This document shows positions 28,736 through 38,407 of a stretch of 56,098 bases of DNA, in pieces. This DNA is from a virus. The notes beneath the pieces were generated by a model. The model did no database searches. It was given only the letters and a program-made list of their open reading frames with translations, and was not told where the DNA came from. The first letter of the stretch is position 1. Each line of letters begins with the position of its first letter. Location of the stretch: IMG/VR virus record IMGVR_UViG_3300048625_000523, positions 1 through 56,098 of that record; one strand, given 5' to 3'. Position numbers and translations under genes: made by a program.

Positions 28736-30393
28736 TGCGTACAGCCCGCGAGAAGCCCTCCAAGACCGTCGAAGCCCCCTCCCCCTCAGGAACCGTTGAA
28801 AAATCGCCTCTACGGGCTGAGAAGGGCCTTGCAACGGGGGTTCTGAGCCTCTCGCCTTCCGTTATCCGCGCAGCCCAGCGTGAAAAGCGTCGCCGCGACG
28901 CAGCCAAGGATCTGCGCTCCTTCACCCGAGCGTCGTGGCCCACCATCGAACCTGGGTGTCAGTTCGTGTCGGGGTGGCACTTGGACGCAATCTCAGAGCA
29001 CTTGGAAGCTGTGTTGAATCGGCAAATACGATTCTTGGTCATCAACATGCCGCCACGCCACATGAAGTCGATCAGCGCAGCAGTGCTGCTGACACCCTAC
29101 GCGTGGATTCGCAATCCGTCGCACCAATTCCTGTACTCGTCATACGCAAAAGACCTCGCAGTCCGCGACAGCGTCAAGTCGCGCAGGCTGATCCAATCGC
29201 CGTGGTTCCAAGAGCTGTGGGGCGACGTGTTCCAACTGGCGGGAGACCAGAATGCCAAGACCCGCTTCGAGAACACACACAATGGGCACAGGCTCTGTTG
29301 CTCCACGGGCTCAGCCACTACGGGCGAAGGTGGCGACACGTTGGTGATGGACGACCCCCACAACGCGATGGAAGCACAGAGTGACGTCATGCGCAAGAGC
29401 GACCTGGAATGGTATGACCAAGGATTCAGCACTCGACACAACAACCCCAAGACCGGAGCCACGGTGTGCGTGATGCAGAGGCTCCACGAGAACGACATGA
29501 CCGGACACTTGTTGGAGATGGGTGGGTGGGAGCACCTGTGCTTGCCTGCCGAGTACGACGGACGGCGCATCGTGACCAGTATAGGATGGGTGGATCCACG
29601 TAAAGAACAGGGTGAGTTGCTGTGGCCCGAGCGGTTCGACACGAAGGAGCTGGCACGGCTGAAGAAGCCTCTTGGGGACTACGGTGTCGCAGGGCAATTG
29701 CAGCAGCGACCCGATCCGGCCACGGGTGGCATCATCAACGCAGCGAAGATTCGCTTGTGGCCTGCGAAGTCTCCGTTGCCCGACTTCAGCGCCGTCATAC
29801 AGAGCTACGACACAGCGTTGGATGAGAACGAAATGAACGACTACACAGCGTGCGTCGTGCTTGGGTTGTTCGAACATAAAGGGCGCATTCGTGTGATGCT
29901 TGTGGATGCGTGGCACGAGCGGCTGGGGTACGACAAGCTGCGCCCCCGAGTCAAAAAGGACATAGAGGACAACGCATACGGAGAAGAGGAGATGGCCAAG
30001 CGTGCGGACTACGCACTCATCGAGCGCAAGGGCTCAGGCATCAGCCTCATCCAAGACCTCGCAGGCCGTGCGCGCAACCGCATTCGAGGCTATAATCCAG
30101 GCAGCTTGGACAAAGTAGCTCGTGCCCGCTTGGTGGCCCCACTCATTGACGACGAATTGGTGTTTGTGTGTGAGAGCACCAAGAACCCAGGACAATGGGC
30201 AAACTGGGCTGCGTGGCTGCACAAAGAGTTGCGGCAATTCCCAGTGGGTGAACATGACGACGGAGTAGATGCATTGGTGCAAGGTCTGCGGCACTTGCAT
30301 GTTGAAGGATTCATCACTATCTCCGACGACATTGAAGAGCCTGACGAGTTCGCAGAGGAGCGAGCCCCGAGGGTCAATCCGTACGCAGCATAA
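28735..30393 (+). CDS. terL: Terminase large subunit
   Basis: A 552-residue DNA-packaging motor. The ATPase has NMPPRHMKS (Walker A variant, about residue 104-112), a Walker B in GGDTLVMDDPHN, and a coupling motif further on; the C-terminal RNase-H-like nuclease shows QSYDTALDENEMNDY (first catalytic Asp) and ALIERKGSG, with late acidic residues near GVDALVQGL. Start ATG 28735 overlaps the previous stop. The first 55 residues are Pro/Lys-rich and probably disordered. Packs modified DNA into proheads. Confidence 0.95.
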   Translation: MRTAREKPSKTVEAPSPSGTVEKSPLRAEKGLATGVLSLSPSVIRAAQREKRRRDAAKDLRSFTRASWPTIEPGCQFVSGWHLDAISEHLEAVLNRQIRFLVINMPPRHMKSISAAVLLTPYAWIRNPSHQFLYSSYAKDLAVRDSVKSRRLIQSPWFQELWGDVFQLAGDQNAKTRFENTHNGHRLCCSTGSATTGEGGDTLVMDDPHNAMEAQSDVMRKSDLEWYDQGFSTRHNNPKTGATVCVMQRLHENDMTGHLLEMGGWEHLCLPAEYDGRRIVTSIGWVDPRKEQGELLWPERFDTKELARLKKPLGDYGVAGQLQQRPDPATGGIINAAKIRLWPAKSPLPDFSAVIQSYDTALDENEMNDYTACVVLGLFEHKGRIRVMLVDAWHERLGYDKLRPRVKKDIEDNAYGEEEMAKRADYALIERKGSGISLIQDLAGRARNRIRGYNPGSLDKVARARLVAPLIDDELVFVCESTKNPGQWANWAAWLHKELRQFPVGEHDDGVDALVQGLRHLHVEGFITISDDIEEPDEFAEERAPRVNPYAA

Positions 30394-30407
30394 CAGAGGA
30401 GTTGAGA

Positions 30408-30683
30408 ATGATCGGCATGAATTTTGGCGAAGCAATCGAAGCACTGAAAGCAGGCCGCAAAGTGGCGCGTGCTGGGTGGAATGGCAAAGGCATGTGGCTT
30501 GTGCTAGTGCCTGCAAGCCAACCCACGTTGCGCGAAGGCTCTGTGTACCACGAAGCCCTGAGCGGCGCAGGCACTTGCCACATCAATGCACATATTGACA
30601 TGTTCACCGCCACGGGCGATATGCAGCCAGGGTGGCTCGCATCACAATCAGACATGCTTGCTGAAGATTGGAGCACGGTATGA
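30408..30683 (+). CDS. DUF2829 protein, Tad2-like Thoeris anti-defence candidate
   Basis: A 91-residue protein; AGGAG lies 7 bp before ATG 30408. The fold signature of DUF2829 is clear: MNFGEAIEALKAGRKVARAG, WNGKGMWLVLVP, and the C-terminal WLASQSDMLAEDW. Tad2 proteins of this family bind and sequester the signalling nucleotide of the Thoeris defence system. Most DUF2829 members are untested, so anti-Thoeris activity is inference. It is a stand-alone small gene placed between terminase and virion genes, a common site for anti-defence insertions. Confidence 0.85.
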   Translation: MIGMNFGEAIEALKAGRKVARAGWNGKGMWLVLVPASQPTLREGSVYHEALSGAGTCHINAHIDMFTATGDMQPGWLASQSDMLAEDWSTV

Positions 30684-30931
30684 AGACACCAGTGTTCGAT
30701 CCGCAGCGCGACGGCAATCCGTTCGCATGGATTGTGAAGACAGCGCAGACCCTGAGGTCTCAGGCTCGAGAACAGCACAACCTGGATAGCCTGCTTGTCG
30801 CGCCGCTGCTTTCGAAGTATGAGGAACAGCTGCGGGAACGGATCCGCACGTTTGAGAGGCTCGATGCCAAGGTCTCCAAGCGTGCACACCCACCCAGAGG
30901 TGTGACGAGGATGGCAGACTGGAATATGTAG
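30680..30931 (+). CDS. Hypothetical small protein
   Basis: An 83-residue protein from ATG 30680 (MKTPVFDPQRDGNPFAWIV), overlapping the Tad2-like gene as ATGA. A central helix (APLLSKYEEQLRERIRTFERL) may be a coiled coil; the end is basic. Function unknown. Confidence 0.6.
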   Translation: MKTPVFDPQRDGNPFAWIVKTAQTLRSQAREQHNLDSLLVAPLLSKYEEQLRERIRTFERLDAKVSKRAHPPRGVTRMADWNM

Positions 30932-30941
30932 GAGGTGCACC

Positions 30942-33689
30942 ATGGGAGTGTTGGACAGAATTGCCAAGATTGCTACGAAGGCATCCTCGGACGCAGGAAA
31001 CCTTGCCCGCAAAGGTGCAACCTCTCTCGCTGACACAGCTGCAACTCAAATTGAGCAGGGCAAAGGCATCCTTGGGCGCATTCAGAATCCTATGCAGCTG
31101 CGCAACGCAGGGCTTGGACCAAATAAAGTTGTGCGCACGAGGTCTCAACCCATTGTGAATTGGAAGTCTACAGAACCTGGCATATTTCACAACCCTGTAG
31201 ATAGTGAATTACGCACACCAGTATTGCGCCCAGACCAGTATGGACGAGAAACAAGCCCCACTCCGCACCCAGTCAAGCAGTGGGTAGACAGTGTGTTGGG
31301 AAAGTACTACACGCGAGACATTGGGACTGCAGAAGACCCCATTTTGCAGCTGCTACGTGCGGGCGAACCAATTCACAAAGAAATGACAGGGTGGGCTCCT
31401 GTACACAGGCTGCCAAGCATAGAAACTGAACCCAATGGCTTGGCTGCTGAGTGGGCTGCGGAGTCAGACAACATGCTCACGCGCAGATCACCTCGAGAAT
31501 TGAAGAGACTGTTCGCGAATCGCGGGCGACACATTCCCAAGTGGTTGGCATTTGCGGAAGACAAGCCAATGCTGGTGCTAGATGAAGGCGACAACACAGA
31601 CCTTGGCTTCCAACACATTGTGGACTACTTGAACAATCAACTCAACACAGGACAATTGCGTCCTGAGCAGCTGAGCAAGGTCAGTCTCAAACAAGCAGTG
31701 CAAGGCACAGCCAAGTGGAACAAGCAATTGGCGAAACAGAAGGAAGTTGAGGGTTTGAAAGCCATCCGAGGTGTGTACAAGGAGTACCCCGAAGGATACA
31801 AGTGGGTTGAGGTTGCTCCGGAAGGTCTGGCAGCTGAGGGTGCTGCTATGAAGCACTGCGTGGGCGGCTACTGCGACGACGTGGAGAGCGGATACACGAA
31901 GATTTACTCGCTGAGGGATCCCAGTGGGAAGCCGGTGACGACGGTGGAGATAGACACACGACCAGGGTTCTCGGGTGATGTGCTTATGCGGGACGACGAT
32001 TTGAATTCCACAGGGTACGATGCATGGCGAGGGTTTTTAGACAGAGAAGATCGAAATTTGGCGCTTCCAGAATACTTGAAGAAGCACCATCCTAAAGTTT
32101 ACGAACGACACGCAGCACCTAAAATTCTGCAAATCAAAAGCCCAGCCAATGGTGCTCCGAAACCTGAGTATCTGAAATACGTACAAGACTTCGTACGCAG
32201 TGGCAAGTGGGGTAGCGTGGAAGATCTGAAAAATGCAGGCATGTACAATGCACCAGGAAAATTCTGGGATGCTTCACAAGCTAATCGCAGCAAGGTTGTG
32301 CCGTACAATGTAGGCGCGAATGGACAACCGCTGCCGATGATACCTGAAGGGTACTACACTGAAGAAGATTTAGCCAACATGTTCACCCCCAAGCAAAACA
32401 TTCCTTCGCGCGACACAGGGCCTGAGGAGTTTGCAGAAGGTGGCTTCGTGCGCACAAATGCAGGGAACCCGAGACAAGTGCGAAACGCAGAGGTGGTTGA
32501 ACCGCTGACACAGCTGCCGAAGATGTTCGCGGGAGCTGCCCGAGGTGCTGTAAAGACAGCTGTGACGTGGCCAGGAGAGTTGGAGCGTATTGCGCTAGAT
32601 TTGGCGTATAAACGCGACAATGACACGCCTGTGGAGAATACTGAGTTGCACGAGGTACAAGGCCCACTACGTATCCGAGCCCCGAGTACCGGAGTATTGT
32701 CGAAGAATGTACTGTCGGACGACGTTATCAACGCGTACGGGAACATTCCCAATTCCACGGAGCGGTGGCGGAGCGGGCACGGCAGCACGAAGACATGGTT
32801 GCCCACTGGCGAAGATTTTGACCGCGTGTTACCCGCAACGCCAAAGATTCAGAACACTGGGTATGGCGCAGCTGTGAATCCGTACGAACAAATTGGTGAA
32901 GCCTTCATGCTCTCACCACAACAAGTTGGCAGAGGAGCCAAGACGCTACTGGACGCGACACGGATGGAACTGGGCAAGGTGCTGCCACAGCGCACAGTGG
33001 CGACGACAGCTTTGGCGCACAGAGCTGCACCTATAGCCCGCCCAAGCACAAGAGCCGTCGGGGTAGACACATCAACCACAGCGCACACAGTCATGCCTGT
33101 AGTCGGTCTGCCGTTCGTATCCGAAGGTGCCACACAAAAGTTTGCTAAGGGTGGTCTGGTGGTGCCACAAGACCTGACAGCCAAGCTCGAAGATATGTAC
33201 AAACTACCCACAGGGTTGCTTGCAGCAGTGGCGAAGGTGGAGTCCAACAATGATCCCGAAGCAGTGTCGCCCAAAGGTGCGCAAGGGTTGATGCAGCTTA
33301 TGCCGCAGACAGCTAAGATGCTTGAGGTGGATCCAACCAACCCGGTGGAAGCATTGCATGGCGGGGCGAAGTATTTGGCGATGCTGCAACACAGGTTCGG
33401 CGACTTGCCCACAGCCTTGGCTGCGTGGAACTGGGGGCCTGGCAACGTGGCGAAGCACGGAGTGGAAGCGCTGCCACAAGAAACAATGCAGTTTGTGCAC
33501 AAAGTGATGCAGAAGTTGCGCAAAGAAGAACCTGCGCAGCCGAAACAACAACCGTTTGAACCAATCTCATTGGGCGAGCACGGCAGCATTGAGGACGAGG
33601 ATGAAATGTCCGAGGTGTTGCTTGCACTACTAGACGAACAAGACGAACCACAGCAAGAAGACGAGGAAAATTATGCCGACGCAGCCTGA
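30942..33689 (+). CDS. Large virion protein with PcfJ-like and lytic transglycosylase domains
   Basis: A 915-residue protein, AGGAGGTGCACC before ATG 30942. Around residues 285-345 is a PcfJ-like segment: KWVEVAPEGLAAEGAAMKHC then VGGYCDDVESG and IYSLRDPSG. Around residues 745-865 is an SLT/lytic transglycosylase domain: LLAAVAKVESNNDPEAVSPK (catalytic Glu in VES), AQGLMQLMPQTA, and LAAWNWGPGNV. Two FA-(E/K)-GG phrases (FAEGGFV, FAKGGLV) occur between. The C-terminus is acidic. It probably opens the cell wall at DNA entry. Position before the portal is typical of ejected proteins in this phage type. Confidence 0.8.
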   Translation: MGVLDRIAKIATKASSDAGNLARKGATSLADTAATQIEQGKGILGRIQNPMQLRNAGLGPNKVVRTRSQPIVNWKSTEPGIFHNPVDSELRTPVLRPDQYGRETSPTPHPVKQWVDSVLGKYYTRDIGTAEDPILQLLRAGEPIHKEMTGWAPVHRLPSIETEPNGLAAEWAAESDNMLTRRSPRELKRLFANRGRHIPKWLAFAEDKPMLVLDEGDNTDLGFQHIVDYLNNQLNTGQLRPEQLSKVSLKQAVQGTAKWNKQLAKQKEVEGLKAIRGVYKEYPEGYKWVEVAPEGLAAEGAAMKHCVGGYCDDVESGYTKIYSLRDPSGKPVTTVEIDTRPGFSGDVLMRDDDLNSTGYDAWRGFLDREDRNLALPEYLKKHHPKVYERHAAPKILQIKSPANGAPKPEYLKYVQDFVRSGKWGSVEDLKNAGMYNAPGKFWDASQANRSKVVPYNVGANGQPLPMIPEGYYTEEDLANMFTPKQNIPSRDTGPEEFAEGGFVRTNAGNPRQVRNAEVVEPLTQLPKMFAGAARGAVKTAVTWPGELERIALDLAYKRDNDTPVENTELHEVQGPLRIRAPSTGVLSKNVLSDDVINAYGNIPNSTERWRSGHGSTKTWLPTGEDFDRVLPATPKIQNTGYGAAVNPYEQIGEAFMLSPQQVGRGAKTLLDATRMELGKVLPQRTVATTALAHRAAPIARPSTRAVGVDTSTTAHTVMPVVGLPFVSEGATQKFAKGGLVVPQDLTAKLEDMYKLPTGLLAAVAKVESNNDPEAVSPKGAQGLMQLMPQTAKMLEVDPTNPVEALHGGAKYLAMLQHRFGDLPTALAAWNWGPGNVAKHGVEALPQETMQFVHKVMQKLRKEEPAQPKQQPFEPISLGEHGSIEDEDEMSEVLLALLDEQDEPQQEDEENYADAA

Positions 33690-36192
33690 AAAGAACCACT
33701 CCTACGGCAGCACAGTGCCGGCACCTGCTGAAGAATTGGCAGAATTGGCGGACGAAGCACGCGAGGATTCGGACGGCAGCTACTTGGCGGAGATTGAAGA
33801 CGCAGAGGGCGAAGAAGGCGACATTGTAGAGATGGAAGACGGTTCAGCCATCGTAGTTGTCAAGGATAAAGAAGATCCCGAGGACGGAGAATTTTTGACG
33901 AACTTGGCTTCGAAGATTTCAGCTACTGCAAGACACCGTATTGGCAGCATGTTGGCAGAACTGCTTGAACACGATGTGGAAGCTCGCAAAGAGCGCGACA
34001 AGCAGTATGCCGAAGGCATTATGCGCATGGGCATCCAAGGCGAGACCAAGGGTGGGGCTCAGTTCGAGGGGGCCAGCCGCGCAGCGCACCCGGTGTTGAT
34101 GGAAGGGTGCATTGATTTTATGTCGCGCACAATGAAGGAAACATTCCCATCCAAAGGGCCTGTACGCGCACATATCGTGGGGAGTTCAGACGAAAAGAAA
34201 ATTCTGCGCGCACGCAAGAAGCAGCAGTTGCTGAACTACCAACTGACACAACAAGTATCTGAATACCCATTCGAGCAAGAACAGTTGTTGATGCAACTGC
34301 CACTCGCAGGGTCTCAGTACAAACGATGGAGGTGGGAACCCTCGCTGAACCGACCTTGTTGTGAGTTCGTACCCCAAGACAAAGTAGTCATCCCAGCCAC
34401 GGCATCAAATATCTACACTGCCAATCGATTCGCAATTGTGTTGTCGGTCACAGCAGAAGATTTCGAAGAGCGGATGGACACAGGGTTCTATTGGCGGCCT
34501 GATGGCAAAGTACCGTCAGACGTGCCCGAGCCCGAGCGCACGGCGACGGAAGATGCTTCGAACCGTGTGGCAGGGCTCACAGACACAGCGTACAACGACG
34601 ACGGCGAACGTAAGATGTACGAAGTGTACACGTGGCTGGAGATTGAAGAAGACGCAGAGAGCGGAGGCGAAAGGGCTCCATACATCGTACATTTGGATGA
34701 TGCAAATGACGAAGTTGTTGGGGTGTATCGCAATTGGAAGGAATCCGACGAACTGCGGCGCAAGCTGGACTGGGTGGTGGAATACACATTCATACCTTGG
34801 CGTGGGCCGCTGGGGTTGGGGTTGTACCACGTGGTGGGCTCCCTCAGTATTGCAGCCACAGGTGCCCTGCGTGCGATTCTAGATTCTGCACTGCTCAACA
34901 CCATGCCAGGTGGTGTCAAGGTCAAGGGGGGTGGCAATGCACAAACCATCGAACTGAGACCGTTGGAGTTTGCAGAAGTTGATATTGGTGGGGTGGATGA
35001 CATTCGCAAAGCCATCATGCAACTATCACTACCCCCCACGTCTCCTGTGCTGTTCCAGGTTTTGCAATGGCTGACAGATCAAGCGAAAGGTGTTGTCAGC
35101 ACTGCGGAAGAAACTATTGCCAACGCTTCGAACAACATGCCTGTTGGCACCGCGCTGGCACTAATTGAACAAGGCAGCCAGGTTTTCAGCGCATTGCATG
35201 CACGCATCCACCGGTCACAAGCCAAAGAACTTGAAATTCTGTGTCGGCTGAATGGACAATACCTGACCGACGAAATGCAGCAAGACACGATAGGCGAAGT
35301 GCTTTGTTCGCGCGAAGACTTTGAAACCGCAGACGGCGTGCAGCCTGTGTCAGACCCCAACATCTTCAGCGATTCACAACGCTACGCACAATTGCAAGCA
35401 GTTATGCAATTGGCAGAACAACACCCAGAATTGTACGATATTGCGGCGCTGCATCGCAGAGCCTTGACCCTGTTGAACTACCAAGACAGTGAAGAAATTC
35501 TCAAGGTTCAACCAGCACCATTCCACGCCAACGCAGTTGCTGAGAATGTGGCAGTGTCGCAAGGTGCGGTGCTTGTTGCAGCCCCCACAGACGACCCACT
35601 CGCACACTTAGTGGGGCATCTGCAATACATGCTGGATCCATTGCTGAGCATGACGCTCAACCCACAAGCGTACAATGGGTTGTGGCAACATTGTCTGCAA
35701 CACATTTCGTTCTACTATGCAACACAAATGCAGCAAGCTGCGAATGAAGCAGTTGGAGAGGATTTGGAAGAAATGGCAGGCAGTTCGGAAGGCCACGCAT
35801 TGGTGGATTCAACATTGGCAGCACAAGTAGAGTTGGTGCAAGAGCAAATCAAAGGTGCTTTGCAGCCACTGACACCACTGCTGCAAGCAGCGATGCAGAA
35901 ATTGCAAGCAATGCAACCCCCACAACCACCAGTGCCGATGGATCCGGTCATTGCAGCGCTGCAAGAGACCAAGCGTCGTGCAGACAAAGATGCTGTGGAC
36001 GCGCAGCAAGCTATGCAGAAATTGATTGTCGAAATGCGCATGGGCATGGAAGCATTGCAACGACAACGAGACAAAGATGCAAAAGATTTTCAAGCTGCAC
36101 TACTGAACGTAGTTGCAAAGGTGTCCCCCGATTCAGCTGCCGTTGGGGTGTCTGCCGCATTGTCCACAGGTGGCGCAGGAGTACAGCAATGA
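33673..36192 (+). CDS. Portal protein (P22-type, long form)
   Basis: An 839-residue portal. An acidic N-terminus is followed by a core with ARHRIGSMLAELLEHDVEA, HPVLMEGCIDFMSRTMKE and PKGPVRAHIVG-like segments, a wing with the FVPQDKVVIP element, and GPLGLGLYHVVGSLSIAATG; the C-terminal third is a long coiled-coil/barrel helix rich in Gln (LQPLTPLLQAAMQKLQAMQ). Length and order match P22-like portals of podoviruses. It overlaps the previous gene by 17 bp. Confidence 0.88.
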   Translation: MPTQPEKNHSYGSTVPAPAEELAELADEAREDSDGSYLAEIEDAEGEEGDIVEMEDGSAIVVVKDKEDPEDGEFLTNLASKISATARHRIGSMLAELLEHDVEARKERDKQYAEGIMRMGIQGETKGGAQFEGASRAAHPVLMEGCIDFMSRTMKETFPSKGPVRAHIVGSSDEKKILRARKKQQLLNYQLTQQVSEYPFEQEQLLMQLPLAGSQYKRWRWEPSLNRPCCEFVPQDKVVIPATASNIYTANRFAIVLSVTAEDFEERMDTGFYWRPDGKVPSDVPEPERTATEDASNRVAGLTDTAYNDDGERKMYEVYTWLEIEEDAESGGERAPYIVHLDDANDEVVGVYRNWKESDELRRKLDWVVEYTFIPWRGPLGLGLYHVVGSLSIAATGALRAILDSALLNTMPGGVKVKGGGNAQTIELRPLEFAEVDIGGVDDIRKAIMQLSLPPTSPVLFQVLQWLTDQAKGVVSTAEETIANASNNMPVGTALALIEQGSQVFSALHARIHRSQAKELEILCRLNGQYLTDEMQQDTIGEVLCSREDFETADGVQPVSDPNIFSDSQRYAQLQAVMQLAEQHPELYDIAALHRRALTLLNYQDSEEILKVQPAPFHANAVAENVAVSQGAVLVAAPTDDPLAHLVGHLQYMLDPLLSMTLNPQAYNGLWQHCLQHISFYYATQMQQAANEAVGEDLEEMAGSSEGHALVDSTLAAQVELVQEQIKGALQPLTPLLQAAMQKLQAMQPPQPPVPMDPVIAALQETKRRADKDAVDAQQAMQKLIVEMRMGMEALQRQRDKDAKDFQAALLNVVAKVSPDSAAVGVSAALSTGGAGVQQ

Positions 36193-36416
36193 GCGGAGCA
36201 AATGGTGACAAGCCACTGCGCAAGCGGTTGGCGAGCGGTGAGAAGGTGTCGGTGACGAAGCTTGCAAATGGCGGTATGTGTGGCATGAACATGACTCCGA
36301 CCATCCCCAGTGGCAAGAAGAAGGTGTTTGCGCCCAACCCGATTACAGCAGCGAAGCGCAACAACGGCGTGCCAGGCTTCAAGAAGGGTGGCAAAGCCAA
36401 AGGGGGTTCAAAATGA
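36189..36416 (+). CDS. Small basic hypothetical protein
   Basis: A 75-residue Lys/Gly-rich protein starting MSGANGDKPLRKRLASGEK, ending KKGGKAKGGSK. It overlaps the portal gene (ATGA) and the next gene (ATGA). Possibly disordered, nucleic-acid- or capsid-interacting. Confidence 0.6.
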   Translation: MSGANGDKPLRKRLASGEKVSVTKLANGGMCGMNMTPTIPSGKKKVFAPNPITAAKRNNGVPGFKKGGKAKGGSK

Positions 36417-36751
36417 ACACTTTTGAACTTCGATATTCTTCCGGGGCAACTGAAAAGCTTTGCACAGAACTGAAGACGGTTGCACAGGTTGCGAACCAAG
36501 TGTTCGGCATGTCGCTGGAAGAAGTGCGTGACTTTGGTGCGGATGTAGTTGCCGTGTCGACCACAGAAGCTCCTGCAGAGGTCGTAGAAGCTCCTGCAGA
36601 GGTCGTAGAAGCTCCTGCAGAGGTCGTAGAAGCTACTGCAGAGGTCGTAGAAGCTCCTGCAGAGGTCGTAGAAGCTCCTGCAGAGGTCGTAGAAGCTCCT
36701 GCAGAGGTCGTAGAAGCTCCTGCAGCAAAGAAAGCAGGCAAAGCCAAGTGA
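36413..36751 (+). CDS. Repeat-tail small protein
   Basis: A 112-residue protein: about 45 residues of ordinary sequence (MNTFELRYSSGATEKLC start) followed by seven EAPAEVV repeats and a basic end KKAGKAK. The repeat makes an acidic, extended tail. Unknown function; a head-module partner is likely from position. Confidence 0.65.
   Translation: MNTFELRYSSGATEKLCTELKTVAQVANQVFGMSLEEVRDFGADVVAVSTTEAPAEVVEAPAEVVEAPAEVVEATAEVVEAPAEVVEAPAEVVEAPAEVVEAPAAKKAGKAK
36566..36726 (+). repeat. In-frame tandem repeat, 21-bp unit (EAPAEVV)
   Basis: Seven full copies plus a partial copy of gaagctcctgcagaggtcgta; one copy has Thr for Pro. Nearly identical DNA copies mean recent expansion. Confidence 0.95.
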
Positions 36752-36936
36752 GCGGGTATTTAACGGTTCGAGAGGCTTGTACGAAGCTGGAAGCAGAGCG
36801 GGACAGGTTGGTATCCACTCTTGCAACGCAGCCAGCTTCGTCTTTGGAAGAGTATAAACACCGAGTTGGTGTTTGTGAGGGGCTTGTGAGAGCACAAGCA
36901 ATATTGAAGTCAATTTCAGAGGAGGAAGATGCATGA
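36748..36936 (+). CDS. Small coiled-coil protein
   Basis: A 62-residue protein from GTG 36748, overlapping the previous stop as GTGA. Mostly one helix (CTKLEAERDRLVSTLATQP) with an acidic end EEEDA. Unknown function. Confidence 0.55.
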   Translation: MSGYLTVREACTKLEAERDRLVSTLATQPASSLEEYKHRVGVCEGLVRAQAILKSISEEEDA

Positions 36937-37376
36937 CGAAGATTCATGAATTGTTGCGAGAACAATTCCCGGATTTGTCGGAAGAGCAAGTTGAAGATCT
37001 ATTTCCGTCAGTGGATCCAGGTGTTGAACCCCTAGGGGCTCGTGTATTGGTGCAAATTCGCACCGCAAAGTCAGTCAGCAAAGGTGGCATTGTGTTGGCT
37101 GAAGAAACCCGCAAAGACGAGCAGTGGCAGACACAGGTTGCGCTTGTACTCAAACTCGGCCCATATGCTTTCCGCGATCGCGACGGAGAGCAGAATCTTG
37201 AAGTGTGGGCTCAACCAGGCAAGTTGGTACGGGTGCCACGATGGGGTGGAGACAGGCTAAATGTCGCAATCCCAGGCCGCCCACATGAAAAAGCCCTGTT
37301 TTGCATGTTCAAAGATCACGAATTGAGCGGGGTTGTCACAATCAACCCAATTCTCGTGGACAACTACTACATCTAG
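36933..37376 (+). CDS. GroES-like co-chaperonin (Cpn10 fold)
   Basis: A 147-residue protein. After an N-terminal helix, residues about 35-65 have the Cpn10 start PLGARVLVQIRTAKSVSKGG and GIVLAEETRKDEQWQ, which aligns with the GroES phrase on the mobile loop and GG-I-V-L. Phages encode such GroES replacements for capsid folding (T4 gp31 type). Placement directly before scaffold and capsid genes fits. The C-terminus (VVTINPILVDNYYI) is longer than in GroES. Confidence 0.75.
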   Translation: MTKIHELLREQFPDLSEEQVEDLFPSVDPGVEPLGARVLVQIRTAKSVSKGGIVLAEETRKDEQWQTQVALVLKLGPYAFRDRDGEQNLEVWAQPGKLVRVPRWGGDRLNVAIPGRPHEKALFCMFKDHELSGVVTINPILVDNYYI

Positions 37377-37390
37377 AAAGGATTGCTGAC

Positions 37391-38407
37391 ATGAGCAATG
37401 AAGTATTTGAACTGAACACCCCCGCTACGGCTGAGCACGACATGCTTATTGACGAAGACGGTGGCTTGGTGGAGTCTTCCAACTTGTTGCAAGATTCTTC
37501 GGAGGAAGATATCGAAGAAGAGCACGGCGAAGAAGACAATGAGTCCGACGGTGCAAGCAGCACAGACGCTGATAGCGAAGACCCGCAAGAGCAGCGACGC
37601 ATCGAGCGCAGGGCCGAGCGCAAACGACGCGCACAAGCTCGACGAGCCCGCGAAGAAGGTACGGCACAATTATTGGCACAACTCAAGCAACAGAATGACC
37701 ACTTGGCAACGCAATTGGCTGCGGTGCAGCGCAATAGCGTGACCTCACAACTGGCACAGGTGGATGCGCGGATCAACGATTTGTCATTGCAAGAGCAAGC
37801 GCTGCTTGAACAACACGCACAGGCAGTGACGATGGCAGACGGCATTGCAGCATCTTCGGCCATGGACGGATTGGCGCAAACCCGTGCTACGCGGCAGGCA
37901 CTGGAAGCGGCCAAGGCCAATGCAGTGCGTGCGATGCAACAGCAAAACACTCGCAGGCCTGCGCCACAACAAATGCAACAGCCTGAAGAGTTGCCCCCGA
38001 TTGTGCAACGTCGAGCACAAGCTTTTATGGCGAAGGTGCCTTGGTATGATATCAACGGAGGTGACGAAAAGTCGGCGATGGTCATTGCGCTAGATGCATC
38101 TGTCACAAAGGATGGGTTTGACCCAGCTACAAAGGCGTATTGGGATGAGTTGGAGGCTCGCGTGAACAAATACTTGCCCAGCGCAAACGGTCGCAGCTAT
38201 AATCGCGAAGAGAATTCTGGTTCTGCACGCAGCCCGGTAGTTGGCAGTGTGCGGTCTGGGAAGACTGCAGACGGGAAGCAGGTGTTTCGGATCTCAGCTG
38301 AGCGAGTTCAGGCGATGAAAGACGCAGGCATGTGGGAAGACCCTGTTAAGCGCAAGAAGATGTTTGCGCGTTACCAAGAAGCAGACAAGAAAGGTGGTGC
38401 AGCATGA
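37391..38407 (+). CDS. Probable scaffolding protein
   Basis: A 338-residue protein from ATG 37391 with AAAGGA upstream. The first 75 residues are very acidic, followed by a basic Arg stretch (RRIERRAERKRRAQARRARE), a long coiled coil (residues about 95-180), then a Gln/Pro linker and a C-terminal domain with ending KKMFARYQEADKKGG. Charge pattern, helix content and position between portal and capsid fit a head scaffold. No sequence family was recognised. Confidence 0.7.
   Translation: MSNEVFELNTPATAEHDMLIDEDGGLVESSNLLQDSSEEDIEEEHGEEDNESDGASSTDADSEDPQEQRRIERRAERKRRAQARRAREEGTAQLLAQLKQQNDHLATQLAAVQRNSVTSQLAQVDARINDLSLQEQALLEQHAQAVTMADGIAASSAMDGLAQTRATRQALEAAKANAVRAMQQQNTRRPAPQQMQQPEELPPIVQRRAQAFMAKVPWYDINGGDEKSAMVIALDASVTKDGFDPATKAYWDELEARVNKYLPSANGRSYNREENSGSARSPVVGSVRSGKTADGKQVFRISAERVQAMKDAGMWEDPVKRKKMFARYQEADKKGGAA

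Noticed and set aside
36011-36934. 307-aa minus ORF with repeated FYDLCRS units
   Set aside because: The repeats are the complement of the EAPAEVV repeat; the rest is antisense to portal and small head genes.
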